A stretch of 64,000 nt of DNA from Paenibacillus_Z sp042653205 (GTDB lineage: Bacteria > Bacillota > Bacilli > Paenibacillales > Paenibacillaceae): NCBI RefSeq assembly GCF_042653205.1, contig NZ_JBHSHY010000001.1, forward strand, positions 434,001 through 498,000. Reading direction: 5' to 3'. The notes under the pieces are model-generated. The model had not been told where the DNA came from and made no database searches. It saw only the letters and a program-made list of their open reading frames with translations. Position numbers and translations under genes: made by a program. This document shows, piece by piece, positions 8,392-17,295 of the stretch (position 1 is the stretch's first letter; each line of letters starts with the position of its first letter).

Positions 8392-9150
8392 CTAAGCGCG
8401 ATAACCCAATTGCAGCGAGATCAATCTCGTTTGCTCCAGCAGCAGCGCGACGAACCGCTCCAGCATCGCGTCATCGACATGGGAAATGAGCGTGGAAATG
8501 CTGATCGCGGCGGCGGCATGGCCGCTATGGTCGAGCACCGGCGCGGCGGCGCAGCGCACGCCCGCTTCATTCTCTTCGCGGTCGTAGGCGATCCCGCTCT
8601 CGCGCACCCGTTCGAGCTCCGCGAGAAACGCTTGTTCGCTGCCGATGGTATGCGGCGTGTGCCGGCTATAGCCATACCCGCTTAACATCCGCGCGAGCGC
8701 GTCCGGCGGCTGGAACGCCGCGAGCACTTTGCCAACCGCGCTGCTGTGCAGCGGCACGCGCCGTCCGATCCGGGAGTAGCGAATGACCGCTTTGGCCCCT
8801 TCCACCTTGTCGATGTACACGCCTTCCGCCCTGTCGGGCACGACCAGATGAGCGGTTTGCCCCGTCTGCCCGGACAGCTTGACCAGATACGGCCTTGCCG
8901 CTTGGCGGATGTCCAACCCTTGCAGCAGCAGCTGCCCCTTCTCCACGAGCCGCATCCCCAGCCGGTACTTGCCCGTTTCTTCGTTCTGGTCGATGTAGCC
9001 GTGCAGCTGCAGCGTCTTGAGCAGCGAATGAACGGTGCTTTTGTGCAAATTCATCAGCCGGCTGATGTCGGTGATCTTCAGTTCCCGGTTCTGCTCGTCG
9101 AACAGGTCGATTATTTTTAAGGAGCGGTCCAGCGACTGGATGATTGGCAT
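8392..9150 (-). CDS. IclR-family transcriptional regulator
   Basis: This is a 252-residue regulator. The N-terminal winged helix (residues 3-65) contains IIQSLDRSLKIIDLFDEQNRELKITDISRLMNLHKSTVHSLLKTL split over helix-turn-helix elements. The C-terminal effector-binding GAF-like domain has the family signatures VPLHSSAVGKVLAAF and GIAYDREENEAGVRCAAAPVLD. It is the first gene of the sugar-acid cluster, 96 bp ahead of the FAH gene. A perfect palindrome at 9171-9189 in its own promoter region suggests autoregulation and control of the downstream genes. The effector is presumably a sugar acid or keto acid; this is inferred. Confidence 0.9.
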   Translation of the reverse strand: MPIIQSLDRSLKIIDLFDEQNRELKITDISRLMNLHKSTVHSLLKTLQLHGYIDQNEETGKYRLGMRLVEKGQLLLQGLDIRQAARPYLVKLSGQTGQTAHLVVPDRAEGVYIDKVEGAKAVIRYSRIGRRVPLHSSAVGKVLAAFQPPDALARMLSGYGYSRHTPHTIGSEQAFLAELERVRESGIAYDREENEAGVRCAAAPVLDHSGHAAAAISISTLISHVDDAMLERFVALLLEQTRLISLQLGYRA

Positions 9151-9170
9151 GCGTATCAGCCTTTTCTATG

Positions 9171-9189
9171 TGTTCTATAATATAGAACA
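9171..9189. promoter_or_regulatory. Perfect palindromic operator in front of iclR gene
   Basis: TGTTCTATAATATAGAACA is a 9+1+9 perfect inverted repeat. It lies 21-39 bp upstream of the IclR start codon and overlaps the probable promoter; TATAAT is visible on the minus strand just upstream, within 9190-9207. IclR-type regulators bind short palindromes of about this length. It is a good candidate for an autoregulatory operator. Confidence 0.65.
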
Positions 9190-9290
9190 GCATCCTATAT
9201 TATAATCTCATCTTAGCAGAGGACCGGCAGCACGTCCAGCAATTACCAGGGTATCCAGCCGCGTTCGGGCGCGAACAGACCCGATACGCG

Positions 9291-9318
9291 AAAAAAATAG
9301 CCGCTCAAGGCGGCTATA
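9291..9318 (-). terminator. Strong rho-independent terminator of the hexuronate operon
   Basis: On the minus strand ATAGCCGCC-TTGA-GCGGCTAT-type stem (about 8 bp) is followed by seven T. It stands about 60 bp after the solute-binding-protein stop codon and closes the long operon that starts at gntR. Confidence 0.85.
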
Positions 9319-9379
9319 AGAATTCGCGCATATAGAATCCGTCTAAGCCTCCGTCAGGTCCGTCCTGCAATCGCCTTGG

Positions 9380-10984
9380 TTATTGGCTGTTCTGAGCTTT
9401 GTAATTCTTGATATACTCGTCCTCGACCGCCTTGCCGCCCTGATCCATGTACTGCTGGACCAATGTTTTATACAGGCTGTCTACTTCCTCTGGTTTCGCG
9501 ACGATCAGTTTGGCGAGCATTTGCGCCGAGAGATTCTTAAGCGCCGCGTTGTTCTTCGCATCGGCCGCATTCGGTATGGAATAGAAGTAGGTCGTATAAT
9601 AGTCGACCAGGCCTACCTTCAACGCATTCTCGACATCCTTCTCATAGCCGGGATAGCCTGCGGAGATTGCGGCTTCATTCTTTTTCGGATCCCCAAGCTC
9701 GATCCCGTTCGACAGGATATCATAGTCGAGGTTGTTGGCCACCGTCATCATCTTATCGCCGGAGCTCGTCGTTCCGGTCTGCTTGGGAACACCGTCCACC
9801 ATATTGTAGTCGACGCCTTCCTCGCCGTTCTGGAGGAAAAGGGTTACCTTCGGGTCAGCCATCCAGTTCAGATACTGTATGGCCAGGTCAACGTTCTTGC
9901 TGGATTTCGGAATAATGACGTACATGCCATTCGGGCTGTACCCGTTCTTGGGATGCTTGCCCGCATCGTTCTGCCAAGGATCGATCGGGATAAGCTCCGC
10001 TCCGGGGACGTTCTTGGCGAGGTTGGCGTAGGTACCGGGAGCGGTTCTGTACGGACCGTCCCAGTTCGTTTGGAACGCTCCGACTTTGCCGTTGGAGATA
10101 TCCGCGTCCAGCAGCTTCCCGTCCTTGTCCGTCGCGAAGTTCGGGCTGATCAAGCCTGCATGATACATCTTGTTCATGTATTGAATAGCTTTATCGAACC
10201 CTGGCATACTCCAGTTCGCATCCCAGATCGCTTTCGGCTGAAGCGTGGCAAACTGTTCCTCGGTAAGGTTAGATGGCTTGAAGGCTTCCGGCATATAGCT
10301 CAGACCGGGGTTTGCCGGCTGCAGGGAATAGCCGTATGGAATGACGCCGGTCACGTTGCCGGGGTTCTTCTCCTTGAAGGCAACCATGGTGTCGTAGAAT
10401 TGTTCCGCCGTCGTAGGAACGGGAAGGCCCAATTTATCGAGCCAGTCTTTGCGGATAAACGTATTCGAACCCGCGAGCACCGTCCGCTTGCCCGGCACGG
10501 CATACTGCTTGCCGTTGAATTGGCCGTACTTTAAGACCTCTTCGCCCAGATATGATGTAAGCGTGGATCCATGCTCCTGGAGGACGGAATCCAGCTCGGC
10601 CAAGCCGCCCTGCTGCACATAATTATAAACAACGCCCTGGTTGTAGGTGTAGGAGATGTCAGGCGCCTGGCCTGCCGCCATCAAGACGTTCAATTTGTCT
10701 ACTTCCTGCGCCCGGGGAACCGAGACGAACTTGACCGTGGCATTGAACTGCTTGCCGAAATTATCGTTGATGTACTTTGTCCAGAAGTTGTTGTTTAAGT
10801 CCGGCTGTCCGGGCTTGCCTCTGTCGAATACTTCGACCGTTAACGTTCGATGTTCTTTTGTTGCCTCTGCCGGGCCGTTTTCGGTGGCGCTTGACGGCGT
10901 ATTGCTCTGGCAGGCGGTCAGCGCCGACGCAATTGTTAGCGCTACCAAAGAAACGCAGATCGATCGTTGTGCCTTTACCTTCAA
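9380..10984 (-). CDS. Lipoprotein sugar-binding protein of an Lpl-type ABC transporter
   Basis: This is a roughly 534-residue extracellular solute-binding protein (family 1, LplA/YtcQ-like). It begins with a lysine/arginine-rich start, a hydrophobic core (SICVSLVALTIASALTACQS) and a lipobox LTAC, so it should be anchored to the outer face of the membrane. The mature part has the features of large Paenibacillus sugar-binding lipoproteins: FSVEVFD-like beginnings, INDNFGKQFNATVKFV, MAAGQAPDISYT and YGYSLQPANPG. The best start is TTG at 10984, eight bases after GGGAG; the frame extends to 11020 without a ribosome site. It is the last gene of the operon after both permeases. The substrate is probably an oligo-uronide, given the uxuA neighbour. 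Confidence 0.85.
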   Translation of the reverse strand: MKVKAQRSICVSLVALTIASALTACQSNTPSSATENGPAEATKEHRTLTVEVFDRGKPGQPDLNNNFWTKYINDNFGKQFNATVKFVSVPRAQEVDKLNVLMAAGQAPDISYTYNQGVVYNYVQQGGLAELDSVLQEHGSTLTSYLGEEVLKYGQFNGKQYAVPGKRTVLAGSNTFIRKDWLDKLGLPVPTTAEQFYDTMVAFKEKNPGNVTGVIPYGYSLQPANPGLSYMPEAFKPSNLTEEQFATLQPKAIWDANWSMPGFDKAIQYMNKMYHAGLISPNFATDKDGKLLDADISNGKVGAFQTNWDGPYRTAPGTYANLAKNVPGAELIPIDPWQNDAGKHPKNGYSPNGMYVIIPKSSKNVDLAIQYLNWMADPKVTLFLQNGEEGVDYNMVDGVPKQTGTTSSGDKMMTVANNLDYDILSNGIELGDPKKNEAAISAGYPGYEKDVENALKVGLVDYYTTYFYSIPNAADAKNNAALKNLSAQMLAKLIVAKPEEVDSLYKTLVQQYMDQGGKAVEDEYIKNYKAQNSQ

Positions 10985-11075
10985 AGAAATCGCTCCCTTT
11001 TTATAATGGATAATGGGCAACTGACTGTATATAAATTCGCGAAATCGATGGGATCATCCATTTCGCGCGTCTATA

Positions 11076-11936
11076 TCAACCTTTTACGGCACCGATCATG
11101 ATCCCGGATACGAAGTATTTCTGGAGCCACGGATACACGAGCAGGATCGGAATCGTACCGAACATAATACTTGCTGCTTTCAACGCCTCCGAAGGCAGAT
11201 TGACGTTGACGTTCTCGCCGGACATCTGCTGCGAAATGTTGATGACGTTATACAGCTTAAGCTGGATCGTATAGAGCTGCTGGTCCGTGATGTAGAATAG
11301 CGCATCCTGAAAATAATTCCACCGGAATACGGCATATAGCAAACTGACGGTGGCAAGCGCCGGCTTGGATAACGGCAGCACGATCTTGAGCAGGATCTGC
11401 AGCTCGCTGCATCCGTCCAAGTGCGCGGCTTCCTCCAGGCTGTCCGGTAAGCTCTGGAAGAACGATTTCAAGATGATCATATAATAGACGCTCATCATTC
11501 CCGGAAGAATCAGCGCCATTGGCGTGTCCAGCAGGTTCAGGCTCTTGATGTTCAGATAATCCGGAATCAACCCGCCGCTGAAATACATGGTAAACAGCAT
11601 CAATAACAGTAAAGCACTTCTGCCTTTGAGCCTTTTTTTCGTCAGCGGGTACGCGGCCAGAATCGTCACGGTCAATGCGAGGAGCACGAACACGACCGTC
11701 AGGACCACCGTGTAGAACAAGGAGTACAGCATCCCGTGATCCCCGAATACGACTTTATAGGCTTCGATATTGAAGTCGATCGGATAGATGGTAACGGCCT
11801 GGGAGATAATCGCCCTATTGGAGCTAAGCGATTGCGATAGGATATAGAGAAAAGGAACCAGGCATACAATGACCGTCAATAAAATGACGAATGCGGCCGT
11901 ATAATCCACGATTCGATTTTTCGAAAGATGCGACAT
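11076..11936 (-). CDS. Carbohydrate ABC transporter permease (LplC/MalG type)
   Basis: This is a 286-residue inner-membrane permease with six predicted membrane segments. It has the cytoplasmic EAA loop in EEAAHLDGCSELQILLKIVLPLSKPALATV, where the conserved EAA---G contacts the ATPase. The C-terminal PILLVYPWLQKYFVSGIMIGAVKG is the signature ending of LplC/CUT1 permeases of Paenibacillus. It pairs with the LplB-like permease 13 bp upstream. No ATPase is encoded nearby; such systems normally share an MsmX-type ATPase located elsewhere in the genome. Confidence 0.92.
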   Translation of the reverse strand: MSHLSKNRIVDYTAAFVILLTVIVCLVPFLYILSQSLSSNRAIISQAVTIYPIDFNIEAYKVVFGDHGMLYSLFYTVVLTVVFVLLALTVTILAAYPLTKKRLKGRSALLLLMLFTMYFSGGLIPDYLNIKSLNLLDTPMALILPGMMSVYYMIILKSFFQSLPDSLEEAAHLDGCSELQILLKIVLPLSKPALATVSLLYAVFRWNYFQDALFYITDQQLYTIQLKLYNVINISQQMSGENVNVNLPSEALKAASIMFGTIPILLVYPWLQKYFVSGIMIGAVKG

Positions 11937-11949
11937 CGTCAGTACCCCC

Positions 11950-12906
11950 TCACCATATGCCGTTTTCGCCTAATTTGCGGGTAAGAAAATTCGAGGTGAC
12001 CAGGAAGATTAAGCAGATCACCGACTGGAACAGACCGACGACCGCACCGACCGAGAAGTTCGCGGATTGAATGCCGACACGATAAACATAGGTGCTGATG
12101 ACGTCGCCGAAATCCATGACCAGGTTGTTTTGAATGTTGAACGGCCGGTCGAAGTTCACCGCCATAATATTGCCGAGCTGAAGGATCAGCAGGATCACGA
12201 TGGTCGGACGGATCCCCGGCAGCGTGATATGCCAGATCCGCCTCAATCTGCCCGCGCCATCCGCGTCGGCAGCCTCGTACAACTGCTTGTCGATTCCCGT
12301 CATGGCGGCAAGATATAGGATCGTCCCCCAGCCCGCGTTCTGCCAGACGCCGACCAGTGCATACGTGGCGACCCATGCGTATTTGTTCGTAAGGAACGGG
12401 AGCGGCTCCCCGCCCATATGATTGATTAAGGAGTTGATCATCCCCGTGGGAGACAGCAGCTGCGCTACGATACCGCCGATAATAACCCAGGATAGGAAAT
12501 GCGGCAGATATAGGATGGTCTGGCTTACCTTCTTGAACCTCTTCCACACCAGTTCATTCAATAAAATAGCCAATAAAATCGGTGCCGGAAATCCCAAAAT
12601 CAAATCCAGGAAGTTCAGCATCAGCGTATTTCGAACCACCTGATAGAATTGCGGCGACGAGAAGATTTGCCGGAAGGTTTCGAAATTATTCCACGGGCTC
12701 TTGCTGACGCCCTGAAAAATGTTGTAATCCTTAAACGCAATCTGTATGCCGTACATAGGTGCATATTTGAACGTCACGATGTAGGCCACGGGGATAAGCA
12801 GCATCAGGTAAAGGATGATATCTTTTCTAATATAGTGAAACAAGCCTTTTTTTCGTTTCGGCGGCTCTCCCACGCTTAGAGCAACATGTCGATTCATTGC
12901 TGGCAT
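11950..12906 (-). CDS. Carbohydrate ABC transporter permease (LplB/MalF type)
   Basis: This is a 318-residue permease with six membrane segments. The N-terminal part has KKGLFHYIRKDIILYLMLLIPVAYIV and YAPMYGIQIAFKDYNIFQGV, the typical beginning of LplB proteins. The EAA loop is seen in YEAADADGAGRLRRIWHITLPGIRPT. The start at 12906 follows GGAGG by nine bases. It is encoded between the SDR of hexuronate metabolism and the second permease, so it belongs to the same transport and catabolism operon. Confidence 0.92.
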   Translation of the reverse strand: MPAMNRHVALSVGEPPKRKKGLFHYIRKDIILYLMLLIPVAYIVTFKYAPMYGIQIAFKDYNIFQGVSKSPWNNFETFRQIFSSPQFYQVVRNTLMLNFLDLILGFPAPILLAILLNELVWKRFKKVSQTILYLPHFLSWVIIGGIVAQLLSPTGMINSLINHMGGEPLPFLTNKYAWVATYALVGVWQNAGWGTILYLAAMTGIDKQLYEAADADGAGRLRRIWHITLPGIRPTIVILLILQLGNIMAVNFDRPFNIQNNLVMDFGDVISTYVYRVGIQSANFSVGAVVGLFQSVICLIFLVTSNFLTRKLGENGIW

Positions 12907-13006
12907 TCACTACAACCTCCATTTTACTGGTTTCGCAACCTGCTCTGCGCATAAGCATGGAAGAAGGATCCCCGCCACTCCCCCGATCGGGGAGACCGCG
13001 TCCCCG

Positions 13007-13855
13007 CTATACGCCCGAGTAAGCCATGAACCCGCCGTCTACCGGCACCGTGATACCGGTTACAAAACCGGACATGTTCTCGTCCGCGAGCCATAATAAC
13101 GCGCCCAGGAGGTCTTCGGGCTTACCGAATCTTCTCATGGGAGTATGGGTGATAATCTTATGCGACCGGTCGGTTAACGATCCGTCTTCGTTCAACAGAA
13201 GTCTTCGATTTTGCTCCGTCAAGAAGAAGCCCGGGGCGATCGCGTTGACCCGGATGCCCGCATCCGCCATATGAACGGCCAACCACTGCGTGAAATTCTC
13301 AATTGCCGCCTTCGCCGCGCTGTACGCCGGCACCTTCGTCATCGGGCTTGGCGCGCTCATCGAAGAGATATTGATGATGGCCGCACCTTGGCGGTTGATC
13401 ATCTTTTTGGCGAACACCTGCGCTGGGATGAGCGTTCCGAGGAAATTCAAATTGAGCACGTGGCTGAAGCCCTCCTGGGTCAGATCGAAAAATGTCGTGA
13501 TGTCTTTGTTTCCCAGATCCTCGGGCTTCAACGTTTCGTTCGTCGTGCTGCCCATGGGGTGGTTGCCTCCCGCCCCGTTGACGAGGATGTCGCACACGCC
13601 CAGCTGGCGCGTCACCGCGTCTTCCGCCGCCCTTACGCTATCCGCGTCCAGCACGTTGCAGGCGACGGCGATCGCTTCCCCGCCGGCTTCCCTGATGGCT
13701 GCCGCAACCCGCTCTCCCTTCTCCGCCGTGCGGTTCAATACGGCCACCTTCACGCCATGCCGGCCGAGCTCCCGCGCCATCGCGGAGCATAGAACGCCGC
13801 TTCCTCCCGTAATAACCGCGACTTTCCCTCTTAAATTGTCGTTGATTGCAAGCAT
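13007..13855 (-). CDS. SDR oxidoreductase, probable D-mannonate oxidoreductase (fructuronate reductase)
   Basis: This is a 282-residue short-chain dehydrogenase. The nucleotide-binding motif is TGGSGVLCSAMARELG, with VLC in place of the usual GIG. The NAG-type motif is VNGAGGNHP, and the catalytic Ser...Tyr-x-x-x-Lys appears in ISSMSAPSPMTKVPAYSAAKAA. It has the insert ETLKPEDLGNKDITTFFDLT typical of the mannonate-oxidoreductase SDR branch. Its start overlaps the end of uxuA by 25 bp, so the two are translationally coupled. It should interconvert D-fructuronate and D-mannonate, doing the job of the unrelated long-chain UxuB. The role is inferred mainly from this coupling. Confidence 0.85.
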   Translation of the reverse strand: MLAINDNLRGKVAVITGGSGVLCSAMARELGRHGVKVAVLNRTAEKGERVAAAIREAGGEAIAVACNVLDADSVRAAEDAVTRQLGVCDILVNGAGGNHPMGSTTNETLKPEDLGNKDITTFFDLTQEGFSHVLNLNFLGTLIPAQVFAKKMINRQGAAIINISSMSAPSPMTKVPAYSAAKAAIENFTQWLAVHMADAGIRVNAIAPGFFLTEQNRRLLLNEDGSLTDRSHKIITHTPMRRFGKPEDLLGALLWLADENMSGFVTGITVPVDGGFMAYSGV

Positions 13856-14931
13856 GCCGATGCCCTCCGTTTTGTTCTTTCGAGCGAGTCCCATATGCCC
13901 CACAGATACATAATGCCGAGTGCCCGGTCATACAGCCCGTATCCGGGACGGCACTGCTCATCCCAGATCTGTCTTCCGTGGTCCGGCCGGGCATAGCCCG
14001 TAAAGCCCTTCTCATGATACGCCGCGACGATATCGCACATATCGAGCGTGCCGTCCTGGGCACGGTGAGAGGTTTCAATGAAATTGCCGTTGTCGTACAG
14101 CCTCACGTTGCGGATATGGGCGAACGGAATGCGGTCTGCGAATTCCCTCACCATGTCCGCGACATCGTTGTTCGGGTTGACGCCGAGCGACCCGCTGCAC
14201 AACGTGACGCCGTTATAAGGGCTATCCACCAATGTCAGCAGCCTCCGGATATTGTCCCGGTTCGTCATGATTCGCGGCAGCCCGAACAGCGGCCACGGCG
14301 GGTCGTCCGGATGAATCGCCATTTTGATGTCGTTGGCCTCGCATACCGGAATGATCTGTTCCAAGAAGTACTGGAGGTTGTTCCACAAGTCCTCTTCCGT
14401 CACGTTCGCGTACGCCTCGAACAGCGCGGGCAGACGCTGCATGCGCTCCGGCTCCCAGCCCGGCATCGTGAAGTCCGGATTCTCGTTGATGACGCGGACC
14501 AGCTCCGCAGGGTTATTCATGCTGTCGATCTTAACCTTCTCATAAAAGAGCGCCGTCGAGTTGTCCGCCATCGGTTCATTTAGATTCGTGCGGATCCAGT
14601 CGAATACCGGCATGAAGTTATAGCAAATCACCTTCACGCCGACCTGGGCCAGCCGCTCGATCGTGATTTTATAGTTATCGATATAGCCGTCCCTGGCCGG
14701 CAGGCCCAGCTTGATATCCTCATGGATGTTAACGCTCTCCACAACCTCGATATGAAAGCCGTATTCGTCGGCCTGCTTCTGGATCTCGAGCATTCGTTCG
14801 AGCGGCCACGCTTCCCCCGCAGGGAGGTCGTGAAGCGCCCAGACAATGCCTTCCACGCCGGGAATTTGCCTGATTTGGCTCAGCGTTACCGTATCATTGC
14901 CTTCGCCAAACCATCTGAATACCATTCTCAT
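13831..14931 (-). CDS. uxuA: D-mannonate dehydratase
   Basis: This 366-residue enzyme converts D-mannonate to 2-keto-3-deoxy-D-gluconate in hexuronate catabolism. The family pattern is clear: MRMVFRWFGEGNDTVTLSQI at the N-terminus, GVKVICYNFMPVFDWIRT, the metal-binding set in MAIHPDDPPWPLFGLPRI, VTLCSGSLGVNPNND, IPFAHIRNVR and GYARPDHGRQIW. The length matches the family (about 350-400 residues). The start at 14931 follows GGAGG by eight bases; an in-frame upstream extension has no ribosome site. It lies 70 bp after a Gfo oxidoreductase and overlaps the SDR downstream. Confidence 0.95.
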   Translation of the reverse strand: MRMVFRWFGEGNDTVTLSQIRQIPGVEGIVWALHDLPAGEAWPLERMLEIQKQADEYGFHIEVVESVNIHEDIKLGLPARDGYIDNYKITIERLAQVGVKVICYNFMPVFDWIRTNLNEPMADNSTALFYEKVKIDSMNNPAELVRVINENPDFTMPGWEPERMQRLPALFEAYANVTEEDLWNNLQYFLEQIIPVCEANDIKMAIHPDDPPWPLFGLPRIMTNRDNIRRLLTLVDSPYNGVTLCSGSLGVNPNNDVADMVREFADRIPFAHIRNVRLYDNGNFIETSHRAQDGTLDMCDIVAAYHEKGFTGYARPDHGRQIWDEQCRPGYGLYDRALGIMYLWGIWDSLERTKRRASACLQSTTI

Positions 14932-15001
14932 CGCCGATTCCTCCAAAAAACGCCGCTGTCCACGAGTGTGTACCGAGGCACCCCAGCGTACGAATCGATT
15001 C

Positions 15002-16093
15002 TTATCTCCCGCTGCTCGCGCGCTCAACCCATACGGCATCTCGCTGCGCCGTTAGGCACAGCTCAGCCGCTTTGAACGCATGCTCCTGCGTCATCGCGAT
15101 CTCCGTGCGGTTCAGGCAATCCAGGATCAATTCCCCGAAATACGGATAACCGATCTTCCCTTTGACGTCGAAATAATGCTCGCCCTCATGATTCACGAGG
15201 TACACGTGCCCGCCGCTCTGCGATCTGGCAATATCCACGTACTTGCGCAATTCGATATATCCGTCGGTACCCAGAATAATCGTACGTCCGTCTCCCCAGG
15301 TGCTGAGGCCGTTCGGCGTAAACCAATCGACGCGGAAATAGCCTGTCGAACCGTTGTCGCCGACCAAGTTGCAATCGCCGAAATCCTCGAACGTCGGAAA
15401 TTGCTTGTGGTTGTAATTCGCCACCTGGCTGTTTGACACCCTAGCGTCCTTCGAGCCGGTGTAATACAAAAATTGCTCGCATTGATGGCTGCCGATATCG
15501 CATAAAATACCGCCGAATTGCTCGCGGTCAAAAAACCAATCCGGTCTGGACGGCACGTTGATCCGGTGCGGACCGTATCCGCTCACCTGCAGCACGCGCC
15601 CGATCGCGCCCTGCTCGATTAATTGTCCGGCGTAGACCGCGCTTTCCACATGCACGCGCTCGCTGTAATAGACCGCATATTTCAAGCCGGTCTCCGCGGC
15701 TTTTTGCCGGGCTTGCTCCAGCTGCGCGAGTGTCGTAAACGGCGCTTTATCCGTGAAGTAATCCTTGCCGTGCGACATGACGCGCATGCCCAGGGCGCAG
15801 CGTTCCGACGTGATGGCCGCGCCGGCCACCAATTTCACGTTCGGATCCTGCAGCACCTCCTGTTCGGATCTTGCCGCCTTGACGCCGGGATAGGCTTGCA
15901 CGAATTTGTCCACCTTGGCCGGATCCGGGTCGTATACCCATGTCAGTTGTCCGCCGGCATCGATCAGCCCGTTGCACATGCCGAAGATATGCCCGTGATC
16001 GAGCCCGATCGCCGCAAACGGAAACGCGTCTTTCTCGCATACCGGGGCCGGCTTTCCTTTCGGGGCGTAATTCATGCCGTCTTGCGTTTGCAT
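15002..16093 (-). CDS. Gfo/Idh/MocA family oxidoreductase (first of pair in the hexuronate operon)
   Basis: This is a 363-residue NAD(P)-dependent oxidoreductase. The N-terminal Rossmann part is AAIGLDHGHIFGMCNGLIDAGG, an atypical GLDHGHI in place of GxGxxG that is common in the 'GHIF' subgroup. The usual EKP becomes TDKAPFTT, keeping the lysine. The substrate domain contains GILCDIGSHQCEQFLYYTGS, with the conserved D-x-G-x-H. The start at 16093 is set by GGGAG nine bases upstream. It is 22 bp downstream of a second Gfo gene. Together they probably handle oxidised or epimerised sugar derivatives; the substrate is unknown. Confidence 0.85.
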   Translation of the reverse strand: MQTQDGMNYAPKGKPAPVCEKDAFPFAAIGLDHGHIFGMCNGLIDAGGQLTWVYDPDPAKVDKFVQAYPGVKAARSEQEVLQDPNVKLVAGAAITSERCALGMRVMSHGKDYFTDKAPFTTLAQLEQARQKAAETGLKYAVYYSERVHVESAVYAGQLIEQGAIGRVLQVSGYGPHRINVPSRPDWFFDREQFGGILCDIGSHQCEQFLYYTGSKDARVSNSQVANYNHKQFPTFEDFGDCNLVGDNGSTGYFRVDWFTPNGLSTWGDGRTIILGTDGYIELRKYVDIARSQSGGHVYLVNHEGEHYFDVKGKIGYPYFGELILDCLNRTEIAMTQEHAFKAAELCLTAQRDAVWVERASSGR

Positions 16094-16115
16094 CGCCTTC
16101 ATCTCCCGCTTCGTG

Positions 16116-17276
16116 TTATTTCTTGTACTCGCTGCCCAGCGTAATGTCGTTCTTCGCGAAGGATACGACCGACGAGGTCTTCTCGTAAAAATGCGGCGCG
16201 TTCGCGAGCAGGCTGTCTCTCGAATAGAACAGGCTGTCCTTCGTTAAAGGCAGGCTCACGCTCTTGCCCGTAGCCGCCGCTTCGTAGATGGCCGTGATCA
16301 GCTCCAGCGTTTTGCGTCCTTCGCTGCCATCGATGAGCACCTTCGGCGACCCGCTCTCGATCGCCTTCATCACATCGTCGATCTGTCCGGCGTGCCCGGT
16401 ATACGGGAGGCTCTCCATGCTGTCGTACGCGTGCTCAAGCTCCTCCTCGAGCGCGGCGTTCCGAATCGGAAATCCGTTTTCCTTGGAGGTGGACGCATAC
16501 ACCTTCCATGGTGCGGATATGCGGGCCTTCTCTCCTTGGAAGATCAGCTGCTGCTCCTCTCCGTGATGCACGACGGAGCTTGTAATCTGCGCCAGGCTGC
16601 CGTTGCCGTATGAAAGAATGGCGATCGAGATGTCCTCGACTTCCGCGTTATCGTGCGACGTATTGCTCATCACCGCATGGACTTTGTCCGGCATCCCCAT
16701 CATCCACTGCAGCATGTCGATATGATGAACGGCGTGATTCAGCGTACAGCCGCCGCCTTCCTTCTCCCACGTGCCTCTCCACCACAGATCGTAATAGCTG
16801 TGCCCTCGCCACCAATGGGAATCCACCTGCGCATGCACGACCTTGCCGATCTTGCCGGTGTCGAGCGTGCGCTTCAGCTTCATGATCGGATCCCTGAACC
16901 GGTTCTGCCCGATGACGGACAAGATGCGGTTCGACTCCGCAGCCGCTTCCAGCATGCGGTCGCATTCTTCCAAAGAAGACGCCATCGGCTTCTCGACCAA
17001 TACATGCTTGCCGGCACGCAAGAAATCGATGGCGATTTGCGCATGCGTATACGGCGGGGTGCAGACCGACACGAGATCGATCTCGCAGTCCAGCAGGTTG
17101 CGGTAGTCTTGTTCGACCTTGCAGTCGAGCTGGAATTTCTCTTTGCTCTCGACGGCTTTATCTTCATAGATATCGCTTAACGCAACGACTTGGCATCTCC
17201 CCTGAAACGCGGACACATACGCCTCCAAATGCGAATTGGCGATGCCGCCCGTACCGATCACAGCGACTTTAATCAT
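16116..17276 (-). CDS. Gfo/Idh/MocA family oxidoreductase (second of pair)
   Basis: This is a 386-residue oxidoreductase with textbook motifs: VAVIGTGGIANSHLEAY (GxGxxA) at residues 4-20, SVCTPPYTHAQIAIDFLRAG, the cofactor and catalytic lysine in HVLVEKPMASSLEECD, and the histidine-containing GGCTLNHAVHHIDMLQWMMG. The closest described relatives act on myo-inositol, glucose or UDP-sugars, but the family is too broad for a substrate call. It lies 20 bp downstream of gntR and heads the structural genes of the operon. Confidence 0.9.
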   Translation of the reverse strand: MIKVAVIGTGGIANSHLEAYVSAFQGRCQVVALSDIYEDKAVESKEKFQLDCKVEQDYRNLLDCEIDLVSVCTPPYTHAQIAIDFLRAGKHVLVEKPMASSLEECDRMLEAAAESNRILSVIGQNRFRDPIMKLKRTLDTGKIGKVVHAQVDSHWWRGHSYYDLWWRGTWEKEGGGCTLNHAVHHIDMLQWMMGMPDKVHAVMSNTSHDNAEVEDISIAILSYGNGSLAQITSSVVHHGEEQQLIFQGEKARISAPWKVYASTSKENGFPIRNAALEEELEHAYDSMESLPYTGHAGQIDDVMKAIESGSPKVLIDGSEGRKTLELITAIYEAAATGKSVSLPLTKDSLFYSRDSLLANAPHFYEKTSSVVSFAKNDITLGSEYKK

Positions 17277-17295
17277 CGTCTTTCACTCCTTCGGC

